Assembly (NCBI GenBank): GCA_963978895.1
Contig: OZ022238.1
Span: 41,928,528-41,992,527, forward strand
Direction of reading: 5' to 3'
Source: Erpobdella octoculata
Lineage: Eukaryota; Annelida; Clitellata; Hirudinida; Erpobdellidae
DNA length: 64,000 nt
The notes under the pieces are model-generated. The model saw nothing but the letters and a program-made list of their open reading frames with translations. It searched no databases and had not been told where the DNA came from. How positions within the stretch are numbered: position 1 is the stretch's first letter; each line of letters starts with the position of its first letter. This document shows positions 35,423 through 47,726 of the stretch, in pieces. The position numbers and the translations under genes were made by a program.

Positions 35423-36798
35423 TCAATTTTTAAAAATAGTCCAGCTAAAATACAACAACGAAGTCATGATAACAAGGCAGGTAACAGTAAGGACGATCCA
35501 GTAATGAGAGTCTCTGCCAACAGGGACTTGTATGGCAAAATTTAACTTGTCAATCTGAAAGTTAATTTCTCATTAATGAAGTATAGAATTAATAAACCAA
35601 AATTAACTCAATTTGACAAATGTCAGCAGATCTCAGATTTTATTCCTTATTAGGAACTTTGATAAGAAAATGAGTAGAAATATAACATTACACAAATGAA
35701 CTAAATGAAACATGCAGGCAAAGTGTTTACTGCTTTTGAAATTCGTAATCCCATTCACTCTTGCTCTCACATGAAAAAACAATTATTATATCAATCACAA
35801 ATATTGGTGGAAAAAAGACTTGCAAAACAAATTTGCTAACATTTGCACTCTTAAAAATCGAAAAGCATGAGCTCAAATATGCTGTCCTCTACTCACTTTG
35901 AAGAAATGGAACAAGAATTTTTTGTGCACTTTCGACCTTATAGAAAATGACAATTTGCACACTGAACGCAATTTTGAAATGAATTAAATTTCTTATATGG
36001 GTGTTCACTGTACAGGCTCCTTAGAATAATAAGGCCTATCAACTGAAAGGTTGAAATGCAGAATCTAACAGAGGTCACACTCAGCCACTGGTACACACCT
36101 CAAGAGATGTCAGTTCCATGTTTGTAAATCAGTTTTTGATATATATACATACATACAGACAAACTAACATATAAAATTATACATTATCAGCAGCATTATT
36201 AAATAAAAAAACGTTTTACTTCATCACATCCAATTGGTATATAGATGCAATTCTGATGATGATCTTCATAGCATGGAAAAATCACACTAGCATTGGCCAT
36301 ATCAGCTGAAATTAAACATTTATACTCATAAACAACTAATAAACAAAACTTTAAAAAATGACAAAACCTTGCTTTGTTTCCAGAAAAACCAGTGGAGGTG
36401 GAAACAAAGTAACTATGTAAGATTCGGCAAATTGAGGTGAGTGATATCGAACATGAAAAGGAAGAGTGAATAATGATGTTAAAGCATTTCCATCATGAAA
36501 TGATGTATTGAAGACATATATCTGCTGAGACACAGATTCAGCTTCTGAACTTTCTATATTAAATTGGAATGGAGAATGAATCTGAAATTAAATAAATTAT
36601 TAACATAAAATGGTTAATTAAACTTACAAAATATGCAGAAAACTCAAAACCTTCTGAGTATCAAACTTGAACAAGGAGGTAGTCTGGTATATATCAATAT
36701 AAAAACTAGATGTGATGTTTTCTATAAGAATAACATAAGGTCTTAAATTTTCATTTTCTTTGTTGAAAGACTCAATTTTTATCTCAGTTTGAATAGTT
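35423..36798 (-). CDS. PIGX: PIG-X, GPI mannosyltransferase I subunit (5' end unresolved)
   Basis: Exons 36798-36651, 36581-36368, 36305-36220 and 35554-35423 join in phase for about 193 residues. PIG-X stabilises PIG-M, which adds the first mannose to GPI in the ER. The family pattern is visible: ENITSSFYIDIYQTTSL, FTLPFHVRYHSPQFAES followed by LFPPPLVFLE, and the membrane-proximal FAIQVPVGRDSHYW. One C-terminal transmembrane helix (about WIVLTVTCLVMTSLLYFSW) and a short tail follow. The first exon with the signal peptide is not found. An in-frame TAA just after a first possible acceptor means that the acceptor at 36799-36800 is the one used here. The gene lies about 0.8 kb upstream of TOP3B on the same strand. 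Confidence 0.8.
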
Positions 36799-37570
36799 CT
36801 GTCAATCAAATTATAATTTTATCTGAAAAAAATGATGAAAACAAAAAATAAAAATCTGATAATTTTCTATTATAGCGCCCTGAAAGGATTTCAATAAAAA
36901 TAACACTACTTTTATGACTTACATAAATATAATGATTGCAGATTATTAGTATAAAACAGAATATCACTCAGGACACTATACGTTATTATAAAAGGTCACA
37001 AGGACCAAGGAAATAACTGGATAATCGTTACCAGCGTTACCTGTGAAATCCCCTACTATTAGACATCAGTCTTCTATTTATTATGCAACTAAGATTGGCA
37101 TTAATGATATGAAACACAGTCAGAAAAAGCAAAACTTGTTGAAAATTAAAATTAAAGATGTACATTACTGATCCCATCTATCTAATTACTTTTAACTTAA
37201 AAATTTTAACCAAACTGAAAACACTTTTTGTACAGTTTTGTATTGTTTTTGTTTTTTCTATTCTACTCATCAGTGTGCAGTTTGATTCAAACTCAAACTG
37301 TTTGAAAGTTTGCGATCAACAAATCACGTAAAAACTCAATTGTTGTGGTTTAGTTGAAAAGTGAGCATAAAGATACCATATAAGCGTAAACAAATCCAAG
37401 TTAAAACAAATTTAAATATCACCATAAACTCAGTTTTATAGTTTGCAAATGAAAACTTTTTAAATATAAAATTTGGTTATTTATGGATTGAGACTGACAG
37501 ACACTAGCATTAAGCAAATAATATTAGTTTATGTTCAGACCACGACACCGAGGATCGACATTGAATGTGG
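36799..37570 (-). other. Expected PIGX 5' exon and promoter region
   Basis: AT-rich. A signal-peptide exon with an exit phase of two bases is expected here, but I could not identify it with confidence. Confidence 0.3.
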
Positions 37571-37925
37571 GCAGTGGCGCGTTAATGCTATTGCCACGGC
37601 GGTACGCGATCTTTGATTCGCTATATCTTTATTAATTTTATTTTTTTGTACACTATATGGTATATTCAAACTCAGAATTTGTACCTTTATATAAAAATAT
37701 TAATGAAATTAAAAAAAAAATTATTTTGACATTTTTATGCTACTACCTAGGATAGGGTTTAGGGGTAGGGGTAGGGATAGGGGTAGGGTGGGGTTAGGGT
37801 TCAGGTTGGGGTTAGGGTTAGAGCTAGGGATAGGGTTAGGGTTAGGGTTAGGGATAGGGTTAGTAGCAATTTTACCGATTGTAATCACGTCGAACCGCCG
37901 GGGCAATAGCAGCGACCCAGTGGCG
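37571..37925. mobile_element. Inverted-repeat element carrying telomere-like repeats
   Basis: GCTATTGCCACGGCGGTACG at about 37588 is inverted as CGAACCGCCGGGGCAATAGC at about 37890. The outer arms are GGCAGTGGCGCGTTAAT and its diverged counterpart. Target duplications are not clear. The region after 37925 (to about 38150) contains a CAGTGGCGCAGCCAGG motif and is otherwise unassigned. Confidence 0.45.
37745..37865 (+). repeat. Degenerate interstitial (TTAGGG)n-like repeat
   Basis: About 120 bp of TAGGGTTAGGGTTAGGG with GGGGTAGGGAT and GGTTCAGG variants. The best stretch, at about 37840-37860, is perfect TTAGGG. Frames across it (Gly/Arg/Leu on plus, Asn/Pro on minus) are not genes. Confidence 0.85.
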
Positions 37926-38204
37926 CAGCCAGGAGGCACAAGGGAATGGGCCCATATATATATAGAACTAATATATTCTATATATATGAACGGGCCCCCC
38001 GAAAACTTGCCAAAGTTGATTTTGAAGTTACGCGCATGCCCGTGTATTTGGGTTGTTTTTAAATTTTTTGTCTATTATTTCTCTAATATCTTGTGCGCTC
38101 TGCACACCTCCATTATTACGTAATTTCTTTTGTGTCTATGCGCCACACTGTCTTATTGGCTGACCCCGTTTAGGCTAGTTATATATAAAGTCGCGCTGGA
38201 ATCA

Positions 38205-41200
38205 AATCAAAGAATCATTTGATTAGGCGCTCCCTTATTGACAAAGTCCATTACGGGAGCCGTCAGATCCACATGGACAGTCGAAAAGAACACTATGGAA
38301 AGCGACCACCACCCCATTTTCATATCCATCCACACCAAAATAACAATACAAGATAACTCACCCATATCACTCAACACACACAAAAAACGGATTGGAACAA
38401 GTATAATTCAAAAATAACAGAACTAATGATGTTATCAGAAAACAAAAATAGTCTAGAACAACTTTACACCCACTTCCAAAAATCACTAACAGAGGCAATC
38501 ACCTTAGCAACTCCGACGGCGAAATCAAAAACAGGAAAACAATACCCCCGGCCCCGTTCTGGAATTCACGATGCAGAAAAACTATAAAAGATAGAAATAG
38601 AGCCAAAAATGCATACAAAAACAACCCCACGGAAATAAGCAACGCGACTACAAGTCACTGAAAGCGGAGGCCCAGCGAGTGGTCAGACAAGCCAAACGGG
38701 AACACTGGCGGCGATTCTGTTCCTCCATCGATGCACATTCTAAATTGGAAACACTCTGGAGAACAGTCAAGGGCATGGCCGGCACGAACCGCAAATCTCG
38801 GAACCTGGTACTGAGGAATGAAACAAGTGGGGTACTTCACTTTGCAGAGTCAGAGACAGCAAACATTCTTGCCACCACTTTTGCTGAAAACTCTTCAGAC
38901 AATAATCTCGACCCTTCGTTCAAAAAGGAAAAGACAAAAATGGAGAACATACACGATCGCCGCAAGGATTCAGTTGAGACTAGGCCGGAGGAGAGTGGCT
39001 CAACTCCCCCGTCACTGATCTGGAACTGGCTGAGATCCTGAACCATCCAAAAAAAGCTAATGTTTCTGGTCCAGACGGGATCACCTATGAGATGCTCAGA
39101 AAACTCGATAGCAACAACCGTGGCTGGCTACTCCATATAATCAACACCTCAAGGACGCAAGGAGTGCTCCCACGTGCTTGGAAGGAGTCAGTGATCATTC
39201 CAATATCTAAGCCAAACAAACCCAAGGACTGTCCAAATTCATATAGACTTATCTCTCTAAACTCAAACACCTGCAAAATCCTATAAAAAATACTCAAAAT
39301 AGATTAAATCACTTCATTGACCATCACAATAGTATCTACCCTGAACAATCCGGATTTCGCAAAGGACGATCCAAAACCGATCAGATAGTCCGGCTCCAAT
39401 ACGACATCGCCCGCAGCCTAAAATCAAATTCGGTTACCCTCGGTGTATTCCTCGACTCAGAGAAAGCGTTTGATCTTGTCTAGCGAAAAGGCGTCTCCAT
39501 AAGATTACTCAAAATGGAGATTAATAATAATAATAATAATAAGTGTTTTTATATAGCGCCAAGATTAACTGAGGCGCTTTCGAAAGTCCCCGAGAATATT
39601 TTAAAATAATAAGTTTTTAGTTTCTTTTTGAAAAGTTCCGTCGACACAGTGGCTCTTATGTCTGGAGGTAGCGAATTCCACACACACGGCGCTGCATGAC
39701 GGAAGGCACGCGTTGAAATATTGTTGGAGGTGTGATGTTGCTGGAGGAGAGGAGCTGCAGAAGAGCGGAGACATCTGCCAGTTTTCCGGATTTTGAGTAG
39801 GGTGCGAAGATATGGGGGTGATGAAGTAGTGAGTGTTTTGTGAGTGAGGAGAGCGATCTTGAACGAAATGCGGTGAGTTATGGGCAACCAGTGAAGACGG
39901 ATGAGATTATTGACGGAGGATTGATGACGTGTGCCTTTTGAAGTATCGACGTTCAGGACGATTCTGGCTGCCCTATTCAAGGTCCGCTGAAGTCGCGCGC
40001 ACTGTTGTTGTGTTATGTTGTAGAGGAGAGAATTGCAGTAGTCAATTCTAGACAGGAGAAGGCAACGTACAAGCGTAGAAGCCAGCTCCATAGTGAGAAA
40101 TGGCCTGATGTGGCGTATGGCCCTCAGGTGATGGTTGCAAGACTTGATGACGCTAGTGATGTAATTAGAAAATGTTAGTTTATTATCTATAGTGACGCCA
40201 AGTATTTTCAGGGATGGTGAAAGATGAACGAGATCATGGTCAAGATTGATTGATTTGATATGAGAGAGCGAATTGATAAGATGATGTGAGCCTAAGATGG
40301 ATACTTCGGTTTTTGATGTGTTGAACTGGAGATTGTTATGTAGGAACCATGTTTCTACAGCCTGTATGCATGAAGTAAGTCTATTGATTCTAGAAGAAAG
40401 GTCAGTGGGATCTTTGGGGCTGATGGGTATGAAGAGCTGTGTGTCATCGGCGTACTGGTGGTAAGCAACATTGTGGGAGGATAATAAATCGGCTATAGGA
40501 GATATATAGGAGGTAAAAAGGAGTGGCCCTAGGACGGAGCCCTGAGGAACACCATGGGTGAGCTGAACAGTAGGAGATGAGTGATCTCCGAGTTTAACAA
40601 ATTGTGAGCGACCAGTGAGATAAGATGCTAACCAGGAGAGGGCTAAGCCGTCGATGCCGAAGTCATCTTTTAGTCGTTGAAGTAGGATGGGATGATCAAT
40701 GGTGTCGAAGGCAGCAGACAGGTCAAGTCCAGCAATCATAGTGGCTTCTTTTGAGCCGCAAGAGTGGAAGACATGATCAAAGATGTGTAGTAAAGCAGTT
40801 TCAGTGGAAAAGGTGCAACGGTACGCTGATTGGAAAGGAGAGTAATTAGGGTTGGAAGTAATATGCGGTTGGAGTTGCTTTAGAGCGGCACGTTCAATGA
40901 TTTTGGAGATGGTAGAAAGGTTGGAAATGGGGCGAAAGTTACCAGGGTCAGAGGTATCGAGATGGGGTTTTTTTAAGAGTGGCAAGACTTGTGCTGTTTT
41001 GAATGACTTTGGAAAGTGACCTTCTTCAAAAGAAAGGTTGATTAAGTTAGATATGATGATGGAGAGTGTATCCGAGCAATTAATTAAAACTTGATGTGGG
41101 AAAGGGTCAAGAGGAGAAGTTTTGTTGCATGAGCTTTTAATGATTTTCTTTACGTCAGATGCGGTTATTGGTTGGAGAGAATGCATGTTGTGACAGGGCG

Positions 41201-42260
41201 TGACTCTGGTTGCATATGACGGAAGTGAGTGAGCAGGAGATGACAAACGTTGTTTTATATTTTGATGAATGTTACTTATTTTATTTATGAAATGGTTACT
41301 GAAGGAGTTGACAAGCGTCTTGCAGCTGTTGTCATCGAGTCTATTATGTTCAGTGGTGGTATGGAGAATCTTGTTTAGATTGCGCCAAAGAGAGCGAGAA
41401 TTGGCCGAAGAGCTCAATTCATGTCGAACGCAATCAACTCTGGAGTTAAGTATTGCAATTCTGGCCAGCTCTCTGGATTGGTCGTAAGCTAATTTGTTTG
41501 TAGGGGATGAGTTCTTGTTGTAGAGCCTTTCCATCTTTCTCATTTGCCTTTTTGCACTCATGGCGTCTTCCGATAAGATGGTCTTTGTGACACCCTTCCT
41601 GAGCGTCTTGATACGGATAGGGGCAAACTTGTCGAGTAAACATTTCATGGTTGTTATCATGAGCTCGGTATACTCATCAGCTGTGAGGTTATTGTGATCG
41701 AGTAGTGATGAGTTGATTATGTCTCTGTTGAAGGCGAGCCAATCGATAGATTTTAAATTTCGATGATGGGTGGTGATGCGATTGATGATGGGTTTTGAGT
41801 GAGTGATGATGGTTGAGACTAAGTAGTGATCGGAATAGGATAAGTTGTGTGTGCTGACTTCCGTTAGTAAGTATGGTGTGCTGCTGCAAGAGATGAGTAG
41901 GTCGAGAATGTTGCCTCTCGAGTGGGTTGGCACAGAGACTTGCTGGATGAGGTTGAGTTCATCAAGCAACTCTTGGAGAGTTGGATCGATGGATGTTGAA
42001 GAGGAGGGTGCATTGAAGTCGCCGCATATTATAAATTTGTGACCAATGGAAGATATTAATTCGATAAAATGAGAAAATTCGTTAATGAAGACATGAGAGA
42101 TGTGACCAGGTGGTCTGGTCTGATTAGAGGTAACATGCTCAATTGGATAACAAACTTCTTTACGGAGCGAACTTTCCGGGTCAGGGTCGGCAACACCCTA
42201 CCAGATCTTCAAGCACCCGAAAACTGAACTCTCCAAAGAAGTGTTAGGGATAGCGCAGTT
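38205..42260 (+). pseudogene. Nimbus/I-type LINE ORF2, frameshifted and interrupted
   Basis: Fragments read in order, with frameshifts and stops: an endonuclease end with ESDHHPIFISIH at about 38300, a linker with VVRQAKREHWRRFCSSID at about 38670, and reverse transcriptase with NVSGPDGITYEMLRKL, GVLPRAWKESVIIPI, QSGFRKGRSKTDQIV and LGVFLDSEKAFDLV up to 39521. The next RT segment, MLNWITNFFTERTFRVRVG followed by ENxTxQ-like remains, resumes at about 42130-42240 after the inserted LINE. It is dead. Nimbus-like is my best clade guess, from overall appearance. Confidence 0.75.
39522..42125 (-). mobile_element. CR1/L2-type LINE inserted into the nimbus-like LINE
   Basis: One long minus-strand frame (stop near 39549, open to the 5' break near 42125) encodes the end of the endonuclease domain (IICGDFNAP) and a full reverse transcriptase. 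RT motifs are NFRPISNLSTISKIIE, AGLDLSAAFDTIDH, LTHGVPQGSVLGPLLF and YHQYADDTQLFI. The C-terminal region has RLHWLPITHRISFK and APCVWNSLPPDIRA. The 3' end reads GGCGCTATATAAAAACACTT plus an ATT repeat (AAT on plus at about 39525-39540). It is 5'-truncated, as is common for LINEs, but the remaining frame of over 800 codons is intact, so insertion is recent. GATTA flanks both sides and may be the target duplication. Confidence 0.9.
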
Positions 42261-42955
42261 ATAGATTCCGTTGCCAAATTTTGAACGGGCGCCACGGGCG
42301 TCCAAGAACAACCTAGTAGTAAATAGTAAGGTAGGTATATAGTTAAGTAAAGTAAGGTATGCTGTTGAGTTTCGAATTACTTTTCGCAACCAATGTATTG
42401 CTTTTTGTTTTATAATACAGTTTAAATTATCAAAACAGATTAATTGAAAAAACTAAAAACACTAAAAGTTTTGAAAACTCAATTTTTTGAAGCCTCGAAC
42501 AGAGTTTGTCAGATTAAGCATTTTGATATCACTTCATCTTCGATAAATTCGTTTAAAAGTAATAATTTTGTCGTTTTCTTCGAGTGTTACAGGTTACACA
42601 TAGAACAAAACGAAAGTTAAAATATAGATAAAATTCAAGTAATATAGCGTCATACTGGGAAAAAATTTACTTAATATAGTTAACATATTAAACGACTAGA
42701 AATGCTTCATAAATTAATCTTATCGGCTGGAGTTATATTTAAAAAGTCACAATTAAATCTAATATCTTTTAAAATAAACAATAAAAAGCTTATATTTACA
42801 AACTTATTCACAAAACAATGCATTATTAAAACCGAAAAATATTAATGTATTCACATGTCTATATAAAAGTCGGTAAACCAGCTTGTCTGTCGCAACGCCA
42901 GCACGCTTCCATCACCTACGTCGTAGGTTCGAAGCATGGAATAAGTGTCAGCTGT

Positions 42956-45900
42956 CTATTTGTACTTCTGAATTGTCCTCAATTTGATGTAGGTGACTGT
43001 CATCATGATAACTGTAATGCAGATCAGAGCTATGAAGTTTTTACCAAGGTCGTACGGTGTTCCGTGATCGATGTTGAGGTTCGTTAAGTATTCGTTGCCT
43101 ACTTCATAGTCACTGAAAATTTTATTTTCATTAATTTGTTTGTCATTAAAAATAAATTATTTAAACGAAATTGAAATATTCGGGTTGGTTTAATGAAACC
43201 CTAAAAATATAAACACTTACTACTGCATTTCTGTTGAGTTGGCTGTGATGTAGTTTATCTTACCGTTGCTAAGCTGGTTGATGTACTGGATCTGTTTTTT
43301 TTAAGTGATGTTAAGAGCTTAAAGAGAACAATCGATTGAAGAATTTTGGTTATTATTCGAAAATTCAACTAACGTTTACGCTGTAGCGAACGATACTAAA
43401 ATAGGAAAGCCAACTGAGCCAGTCTCCCATTGACTTAACATTTGAAAGAAATCCTCCAAACAACTGCAAATAAAATAAATAATTACATATCCGTTATTGA
43501 AATAAATTTGCAACCTGGAACATCTCTGATTTCAATGAAATCTATGTTTACAGCAGTCTACTTTGTTTAAAATTAAATAAACTTGAAATACATTATTGCA
43601 AGTTAAATTAGAAAAAAGAAGGAGTATTGCAAACCAGCATGAGGACGTAGATCATCGAGAGAAAGAGGGACCCAATAGCGGTATTGTCCACTGAGGCACT
43701 TATGGCAAAGCTGATCGAACTGGCACTTATAGTAGTGAGCATTATGCAGAAATAGAAGATGAAGAAGTTTTTCGCCTCATATATGAAGCCTGTTGAAGAA
43801 AACAAGTAAGACGTTTATATTTTTATTCATTGATCATTTGAAATTTTTAATTAATTATTTTTTTAATTAACATTAATAATTCTATTAATCGTATTAATTG
43901 AATTAAGAATTATATAAAATCTGATTTTTCAACGTCACCTATCATGAAGTACGTCAGGATACCAAACGCCGTGACTGGAATGAACTTCAATGGTATGACG
44001 TCACAGAATAGTTTAGAGAAGAAATACGCAGAAGTTCTGTAAAACCCGCTTCCGTTTTCGTGTCTGAAAAAACCAAAAAATTAAATGATTTTAAAGATTT
44101 ATGGCTATAAATATATACATTCCAGATCGTCAATCGATGGCAGACCACAAAATCGCAAATTATTTTAGTTTTATTTTTTCAGGTAAAGCAAGTTTGTATT
44201 TTTTTAATCAATAAACGCGCAATGAATGAATAATTACATGAAGAGGGCTCTTTCCCTGATGAAAAGATCTAATGAAGCCATATTTGAGAAGATTTGATTG
44301 ACTGTGATGAAAAACAGTGCTCCAGCCCTGCAAAAATGTTTTAATTTAATTCATTCAATAAATACTTGTTAACGGTCGGAGATTTATTAGTCACACAGGC
44401 ACATGTACACACACAGGCGGTGACACGCACATACATACCTATAAACAGACAGACACCACCTACCTGTTTTGAATGGCAACACTGATAAAATCCTTTTTGT
44501 TGTCTAGTTTTAAAAATATCAATCCTATGATGATGGCGAACATTATGTTGACAATCAACTGCAGAAGGTTACAAAGCAAATTAAAGTAAATAAATCGTCA
44601 TCGAACACAATTGGTTAATGAATAAATATTCATTAATGAATAAATTAATGATCTTTAGACTCATCTAAATAGAACCTACTTGTGACATTGTCGTTTGTGG
44701 ACTTCTTATAATATTTTTTACCAACCGTCCAGCTACGTATTTGCACTGTAGAAAATCAAATCAAATTACATAATTAAATTATTGAATAATTTTAAAAGAA
44801 CTTACGTATAAGCTTACGAACGAACAAACGAAAGAATGAATGAATCAATCAAAGAACAAATAAATAAACGAACGAACGAACAAGAAAGCGAATGATAAAG
44901 TGTGAGTGAGTAAACACGGCTATATTGACGAATACTCTAAAAATGAAAGCTAAACAGATACATTTGTTGATAGATTTGTTGACACATTTGAAATTGAAAA
45001 AAGAAGTAAAAATTGAACCTGTGTGAAAAACGAGGTGGAATATTTATCCGTGAAAAATCTCTTCATGGACATGTGCTTGTCATGTACTGGGATTGGATAA
45101 TTTTTGAGTTCTTCGTCGACCCTGTACAAATTTAAATGCTTAGTAGTAAAAGAATTTATCAGAATTTCTTTAAATTTATTCTTTTTAGTGAAGGACACAC
45201 CAACCACCCCATCTTGATCGAGTTTCAATGTGAATATGAATATGGATCAATCAACCAATCAATCAAAATAAACTTTTCTAGGTATATGGATATGAATTTA
45301 AATATAAAAATGAATATATTAATATGAATTTATATCTAAATATGAATATAAAGTAATTATTAGTTTTACTTTTGAGACCACCGTGATTTCTTGTACTTGT
45401 CGCTAAGAACGAGTGTAAATGATTTCTCTGCTTGAACAACTTCTTGGCCATTGGTGCCTGTCTTCTTCGGTCTCTCTTCTGGATCGTTTGAAAAACAATT
45501 ATTAAACAATCAACTAATAAATATATAAATTTATTAATAAACAGAATTAATAGAAATTGATAACATATTAGAAAAAAGTTTCTTCAAAATGATTGTTCGT
45601 GGTTGAAAACAAAAGTTGAATTTATGCAGTTCCTTAAAGGTGTTTATTGATAATTTTATTTTCAAAAATGCAAAACGTTTTGTGTATATTTTAAAACAGA
45701 ATTGAACAAGTTTTCTGGTTTTTTTTCATAAAGTTGAACAATTACGTAAAATAAAAAAACTTAAAAATAAAAAGTATAACATAAAATGAAGATATAAGCA
45801 CGACAATTACTTGACATATCAACAGCGACAGCAGCAACAACATCATCCTCTCCCTCATCTTCTTCTTTGTCGAAACTTTCTTTGATGACGTCGAGGAAGA

Positions 45901-47726
45901 AGTCAGACGGGTTGTCGTGGTCGTCACAGTTGTAACCTGTCGGAGGGGGAATAAGGTCAACTTTCTGTTTTATTGTGTCGTCTTACAATAAGCAGTTTGT
46001 TTTTTAAGGATTAAATATGGTTTAAACTCGTATAGAGCTGCTGAACTATGTTTGTTGAAATTAGTTAAAATATCAAAAAGTATAACAATATGCAAGTTTA
46101 GTAAAATTTATTTTAAAAATTAACAGACCGATAGAGGAGAAGTGTTCAAGAGCTTCATCGGCTGGTCCGTGGTAAACTGTGCAGCCGTCTGCTAGGAGTG
46201 TCAGCCGATGGAAGAGCTTGAAGATGGAATATCGAGGTTGATGTATCGAGAAGATTATCGTTCGTCCGTTTAGTGATAAACTGCATAAGTTTCAAATAAT
46301 GTTTTAAACTTCTACTGACATATTTTATTTATTTATTTATTTCAAGTGTCTTGATATTTTCAGATAGTGTACATTAGCTGAATATTAATCAATCAATCAA
46401 TTCATTCATGCATGAAGTCGGTTGGGCGCTCACTTATGCAAAAGGGACATAACTGCCTTGGCTGTGAATGCATCGAGTCCTGTAGTTGGTTCGTCGAGGA
46501 AGAGAATGTTCGGAGAGACAATCATTTCCATACCGATACTGGTTCTCTTCTTTTCACCTCCGGAAACACCTCGAATAAATTCCGTACCAACCTGAGTACG
46601 AAAAACAAATGAAAAATAAAATAGAAAATAAAAAGTTGAAAAAAAAAACCAGCCGCGTGATGTTTAATTGTACAATTTCTTCTTACTTACTCTTGTGTTT
46701 GCGCACTTCGTAAGACCCAGCTCCCTGATGATGTCATCAACTCGTTCCACTTTCTCACGTTGACTCAGCTTGTTTGAAAGTCTCAGATTGGCTGAAAACA
46801 TGATGTTTTCTTTGACTGTCAGCGTTCCCATGACGATGTCCTCCTGTCAACCGAATAACATTGTTATTTATTATCGCTGATTAGTGAGATCTTGTTTTAT
46901 TAGTTCGTTGTCTTATTATTTGCTCATATTTGTTTGTTTGGTTTTAAAATATCATGAAAACAAATCTCATTAAATATTTGTGACCGATCCAAGAATCGGA
47001 TTTTAATACTTATCAATGAATTTGCATTAAACAAAACTAGTTGATAAAATTTTCCAAAACAAATTTGTATAATTTACGCAAGTTTTTGCCTCACCTGAAC
47101 AACATAGCCGGCTAGGCGGTTAAAGTTTGGCGGTTGTCTCTTACCATCAACAAGCACAGCACCTGATAGCCCAGCTGGGTTCTTACGACCGGCTAACACG
47201 TCCAAAAGCCTACACGAGACATTTTTATAATCATAATTATAGTTATAAATCAAATAATTAAATAATTAATTAATTAATGCAAATGTATAAACTGAGAAAT
47301 TTAAAACTTACGAGCTTTTTCCTCCACCTGTCGGTCCCATGATTGCATTCATGCCCGGTTTAAAAATACCGCTTCAAAGAGAACAAAAAATATATAAGTA
47401 ATTAGATTATCTAGACGTATAATTGAAATTTATAAAGTTAAAACTAATAATAAGATTTACCTTATGCTGTGTAGAATTTCTTTATCGACAGTTCCGCAAG
47501 CGCATTTTTTATCCTGCGGTTTAACTTTAACTGTGTAGCTGACATGGTGATAAGTAATCACTGAACCTTTCTTTCCAAATGATATTGAATCCTCAATATC
47601 GATTTCTTCTAGAGGAATTGCAACGTTTTCAACAGCTTGGACGGCTTGGATTCCATTAACAGCTCCGCCATCGTTATTTAATTGTTTACCCGATTCATCC
47701 TGAAAGCCAGGATTTTCTGTTTCCAT
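42956..47726 (-). CDS. ABCG2: ABCG2-like half ABC transporter
   Basis: Seventeen exons, high to low: 47726-47461, 47371-47312, 47209-47095, 46843-46691, 46591-46434, 46280-46129, 45936-45811, 45478-45370, 45121-45019, 44745-44680, 44558-44464, 44327-44238, 44063-43939, 43789-43635, 43463-43380, 43291-43221, 43112-42956. All phases agree, giving 694 residues. It has the ABCG order: nucleotide-binding domain first, with Walker A GPTGGGKS (101-108), signature VSGGE (207-211), Walker [13 protein letters not shown] (Asp231, Glu232) and H-loop His264. An acidic linker ([11 protein letters not shown]) and six hydrophobic segments follow. It should dimerise and export amphipathic substrates from the plasma membrane. 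The frame, splice sites and motifs are intact. Confidence 0.94.
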
